From contig CAISZB010000460.1 in assembly GCA_903889845.1 (NCBI GenBank), positions 1 through 8,228 on the forward strand: DNA of 8,228 nt. The letters are read 5' to 3'. The notes beneath the pieces were generated by a model that was not told where the DNA came from, did not search any database, and worked only from the letters and a program-made list of their open reading frames with translations. A program made the position numbers and the translations under genes. The number at the start of each line of letters is the position of its first letter. The first letter of the stretch is position 1. Shown here in pieces: positions 6,219 through 8,228 of this stretch. Origin of the DNA: an uncultured Verrucomicrobium sp. (GTDB lineage Bacteria > Verrucomicrobiota > Verrucomicrobiia > Methylacidiphilales > GAS474).

Positions 6219-6881
6219 ATGGCTTTCAAGGACTTCATCTCCGGCATCCACAACGCGACGAAGCGGAACTACATCCAGCGCGTCGTCGAGCACGACAAGG
6301 CCGAGTGCGCGACGGTCTCGAAGCGGTTCGACAAGGACTATTTCGACGGCGACCGGAAGTACGGCTACGGCGGCTACAAGTACGACGGCCGCTGGGTCGC
6401 CTTCGCCGAGAAGCTGATCGCCCACTACGGGCTGAAGCCGGGGGACAAGGTCCTCGACATCGGCTGCGGCAAGGGATTCCTGGTCCACGATTTTCGCAAG
6501 GTGCTGCCGGGCCTCGAAGCCTACGGCATCGACGTCTCCACCTACGCGATCGAGAACGCGATGCCCGAGGCGAAACCCTTCGTGCAGGTCGGCGACGCGG
6601 TGAAGCTCGACTTCCCCGACAAGGAATTCGACCTCGTCATCGCGATCAACACGATCCACAACCTCCGCATCTACGACCTCTACAAGGCGCTGCGCGAGAT
6701 CGAGCGGGTCGGGAAGAAGAACAAGTTCATCGTCATGGACTCCTACCGGAACGAGCAGGAGAAGGTGAACCTGATGTACTGGCAGATCACCTGCGAGTGC
6801 TTCTTCACCCCCCAGGAATGGGAATTCATCTTCGAGCAGACCGGCTACACCGGCGATTACGACTGCGTTTGCTTTTCCTAG
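6219..6881 (+). CDS. Class I SAM-dependent methyltransferase in the transketolase operon
   Basis: A 220-residue protein with a canonical SAM-binding core: VLDIGCGKGF (78-87, motif I), YGIDVS (102-107, motif II with acidic D105), VGDAVKLDFPD (124-134, motif III) and EFDLVIAINTIHNL (136-149, motif IV region). The N-terminal extension carries KRFDKDYFDGDRKYG followed by YDGRW (about 35-59), a pattern I associate with methyltransferases found next to split transketolase genes. Its substrate is unknown; methylation of the sugar made by the transketolase pair, or of a nucleotide-linked derivative, is the inference from operon structure. It starts 10 bases after the transketolase stop with no Shine-Dalgarno sequence, implying coupling. 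It is the last gene of the operon and is followed by a hairpin-rich spacer. Codon use matches the two transketolase genes, unlike the methyltransferase-like gene at 2962-4137, which is not closely related. Confidence 0.92.
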   Translation: MAFKDFISGIHNATKRNYIQRVVEHDKAECATVSKRFDKDYFDGDRKYGYGGYKYDGRWVAFAEKLIAHYGLKPGDKVLDIGCGKGFLVHDFRKVLPGLEAYGIDVSTYAIENAMPEAKPFVQVGDAVKLDFPDKEFDLVIAINTIHNLRIYDLYKALREIERVGKKNKFIVMDSYRNEQEKVNLMYWQITCECFFTPQEWEFIFEQTGYTGDYDCVCFS

Positions 6882-6928
6882 GCTGCGGCGTGTTAGAGCC
6901 TGTTACCCCCTTTGGGAAGGCCGCGCCG

Positions 6929-6945
6929 GAGGGGCTACGCCCCTC
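6929..6945. repeat. Perfect 7-bp hairpin with 3-base loop
   Basis: GAGGGGC, loop TAC, GCCCCTC. It lies about 50 bases beyond the stop of the plus-strand methyltransferase gene. There is no T-run after it, so it is not a classical intrinsic terminator. Confidence 0.7.
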
Positions 6946-6967
6946 TCCCCTAGGCGCGCGCAACGCC

Positions 6968-6986
6968 GCGTGCCTGCATGGCACGC
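6968..6986. repeat. Perfect 7-bp hairpin with 5-base loop
   Basis: GCGTGCC, loop TGCAT, GGCACGC. It is symmetric on both strands and part of the same structured spacer. Confidence 0.7.
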
Positions 6987-7035
6987 AAGGCAGCGCAGAA
7001 CGAAGGGGAAGGGGCGCAGAACCCCGGCCCGAAGG

Positions 7036-7139
7036 GTTGCTTCCAAAAAGGCTCTCCCTCGGCGTTGCTCGTTCCTTGAGTGGCGCATCGGCCACACAGC
7101 GTCGCTCGCGCCTTGATGGAGAGCCTTTTTGGAAACAAC
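7036..7139. terminator. Long stem-loop, possible bidirectional terminator
   Basis: Arms 7037-7060 and 7115-7138 pair over 24 positions with two mismatches, and 7036 pairs with 7139. The arms contain CCAAAAAGGCTCTCC and its complement. The 54-base loop holds further pairing: GGCG (7061-7064) with CGCC (7109-7112), and GTGGC (7080-7084) with GCCAC (7091-7095). The T-run (7126-7130) is inside the stem rather than after it, so termination is plausible but not classical. It lies between convergent genes, where it could insulate both. Confidence 0.55.
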
Positions 7140-7175
7140 GCGGCCCACCGGAATTCGTGGACAGACCCTAGCGCG

Positions 7176-8228
7176 TTACAGCGCCAAATCAAACCACCGC
7201 ACCGTCCCCTTGTCCGTGGAACGGCCTTTCAGCGCCGCGCCGAGGCGGGTGATGGAGGCCTCGATCCCGGAGGGGAGGGGGGCGTTGGTGCCGGTGTCCT
7301 GGATCTCGAAACGGAGGCCGCTTTTCACGACGCCGGAAATCAGGACGATTTCCCCCTCGGCGCTCCGCGCGATTGCGTCGTTCAGCAGGACGGAGAGGAC
7401 GCGGAGGAGGAGGGGGCCGTCTCCCGTGATTGTGGCGGGAATGCCGGGGAAGGCGTCGAAGGCGACGGTGAGAGCCTCCTTCTTGCCCGAGGACTGGACC
7501 CGGAGGCGGGCGGCGAGGGTGGCCTCGGCGGCGAGGGCGGCGGGCTCGAAGGGGGCGGAGGAGGGCTCCGGCTCGGCGGCGAGGACGGCGGCGGTCTCCG
7601 TCAGGGCCAGGGCGCGATCGCGGTTCGCGTCGGCGGGGAGGAGGCTCACCTCCTCGGCCAGGCGGATCAGGGCGTGGCTGTCGCCGCCGGTCTTCGCCGT
7701 CCGTTCCTTATGGGTATGGGCCAGGGCATCGCGCTTCAGGGCGGCGATTTCGTCGTCCCGTTCGGCGAGGGCGCGCCGGGAGGCCTCTTCGCGGTTCTGC
7801 GCCTGGCGGAGGGTATCGCGGAGGGCGGCGACCTCGGCCGCTTCTCCTTCCCGGTTCCGGGTCGTCGTCTCCAGCTCGGCGCGGAGGCGGTGGAGTGTTG
7901 AATCGGCGACGCCCGCGAGGGGCTTCGCCAGCCGGGGCCCGAGCCGGGAGGCGTGGGCCGAGGCAAGAAGGGCCGAGAGGCCAAGCGAGGCGGCGAGGGC
8001 GAGGAGGAGCGGGAGGGCGAATCCGGGCCAGTCGAAGCTGCGGCGCAGGTAGAGCGCCCCGACCGGCTGGCCGCCGATCCAGATGCCGACGGTCGTCTCC
8101 GTCCCCTTCAGGGCCGAGGTCTGGCCCTCCGGGAGAGACTTCTCCGGAACGGCCTCGACGGCGGCGTCCCGGCGGTATTGGGCGACGAGGGCGCCTTGGG
8201 CATTGTAGACGGCGGCGGCGGTGACGAG
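7176..8228 (-). CDS. Membrane sensor with degenerate histidine-kinase ATPase domain (5' end outside window)
   Basis: The last 350 residues are visible; the frame is open to the window edge, so the N-terminus is missing. In fragment numbering: residues 1-62 look like the end of an extracytoplasmic sensor domain (VYNAQGALVAQY resembles CHASE8-type sensors); 69-91 form one membrane segment; 100-180 are charged, heptad-like and probably coiled coil. SHALIRLAEE (184-193) sits where the HisKA phospho-acceptor helix would be. The C-terminal part is HATPase_c-like: GDGPLLLRVLSVLLNDAI (269-286), then EIQDTGTN (308-315) and a WFDLAL end. Key residues are off consensus: Asp at the N-box Asn position, Ala for the following Lys, DTGTN instead of DxGxG, and no GLGL loop. 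It may bind ligand or partner without kinase activity. It ends convergently with the methyltransferase gene. Very high GC, and its codon use resembles that of the transketolase operon. Confidence 0.8.
   Translation of the reverse strand, partial: LVTAAAVYNAQGALVAQYRRDAAVEAVPEKSLPEGQTSALKGTETTVGIWIGGQPVGALYLRRSFDWPGFALPLLLALAASLGLSALLASAHASRLGPRLAKPLAGVADSTLHRLRAELETTTRNREGEAAEVAALRDTLRQAQNREEASRRALAERDDEIAALKRDALAHTHKERTAKTGGDSHALIRLAEEVSLLPADANRDRALALTETAAVLAAEPEPSSAPFEPAALAAEATLAARLRVQSSGKKEALTVAFDAFPGIPATITGDGPLLLRVLSVLLNDAIARSAEGEIVLISGVVKSGLRFEIQDTGTNAPLPSGIEASITRLGAALKGRSTDKGTVRWFDLAL

Larger units (their letters stand above)
6894..7170. repeat. Hairpin-rich intergenic element, MITE-like
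   Basis: This fills the gap between two convergent genes. The ends form a weak terminal inverted pair: TAGAGCCTGT at the left, and TAGGGTCTGT as the reverse complement of the right end (8 of 10 agree). Inside are at least three stem-loops, listed separately. No transposase or credible gene is present. A non-autonomous mobile element, or an extragenic palindromic repeat that also serves as a bidirectional terminator, would fit; both readings are inference. Confidence 0.45.

Noticed and set aside
4244..6253. A 669-residue minus-strand open frame opposite the transketolase operon
   Set aside because: It lies antisense to two clear enzymes with strong GC-ending codons, which remove stops from the opposite frame. 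Its composition (rich in Asp, Gly, Val, Arg, His) is typical of a shadow. Only its N-terminal part is meaningful, because it crosses the 62-bp membrane-gene remnant.
7036..7139. Long stem-loop considered as a tRNA or other known structured RNA
   Set aside because: It has no cloverleaf, no anticodon arm and no CCA end. The long near-perfect stem fits a palindromic repeat or terminator better.
6305..7171. A 288-residue plus-strand frame overlapping the methyltransferase
   Set aside because: It is Arg/Gly-rich, out of frame with a well-supported methyltransferase, and runs through the hairpin-rich spacer; no domain is visible.
7080..8052. Long plus-strand frames opposite the sensor-kinase-like gene
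   Set aside because: They are low-complexity Gly/Glu- or Arg/Ser-rich products of a very GC-rich antisense strand. The minus-strand reading gives a coherent sensor, membrane, coiled-coil and ATPase order.

Overview
The window looks like part of a surface-carbohydrate (O-antigen or exopolysaccharide type) gene region in a GC-rich Gram-negative bacterium. The rightmost genes (about 4445-8228) use strongly GC-ending codons, and most starts lack a clear Shine-Dalgarno sequence. Verrucomicrobiota or a neighbouring phylum is my best guess, but it rests on general resemblance only and could be wrong.

Layout, left to right. On the minus strand lie an SGNH-hydrolase-like protein (1-718, C-terminus outside the window) and a 564-residue multi-spanning membrane protein (715-2409). 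The two overlap by ATGA and are probably translationally coupled. Next is a scar zone (2397-2859): a frameshifted, truncated copy of the start of a transketolase gene on the plus strand, then a truncated copy of the start of the SGNH gene on the minus strand. A less GC-rich minus-strand gene for an unusual SAM-methyltransferase-like protein follows (2962-4137). The spacer 4138-4444 holds a 62-base remnant of the membrane-protein gene and a likely promoter. A compact plus-strand operon comes next: split transketolase N-terminal (4445-5269) and C-terminal (5285-6208) subunits, then a canonical class I methyltransferase (6219-6881). After a hairpin-rich spacer (6882-7175), a sensor-kinase-like gene enters convergently from the right (7176-8228, N-terminus outside the window) with degenerate catalytic motifs.

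The most informative observation is that the pieces fit one history. A unit ordered SGNH <- membrane protein <-|-> transketolase appears twice. The left unit has an intact SGNH start, an intact membrane gene and a truncated transketolase. The right unit has a truncated SGNH, only a remnant of the membrane gene, and an intact transketolase. This is what a tandem duplication with breakpoints inside the SGNH and transketolase genes would leave, followed by replacement of the second membrane gene by the 2962-4137 methyltransferase gene.

Functionally, the transketolase pair plus methyltransferase probably makes or modifies a sugar precursor by two-carbon transfer and methylation. The membrane protein and SGNH protein probably act on the glycan at or across the inner membrane. 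The substrates cannot be read from the sequence. I see no CRISPR array, tRNA, rRNA or intact transposase.
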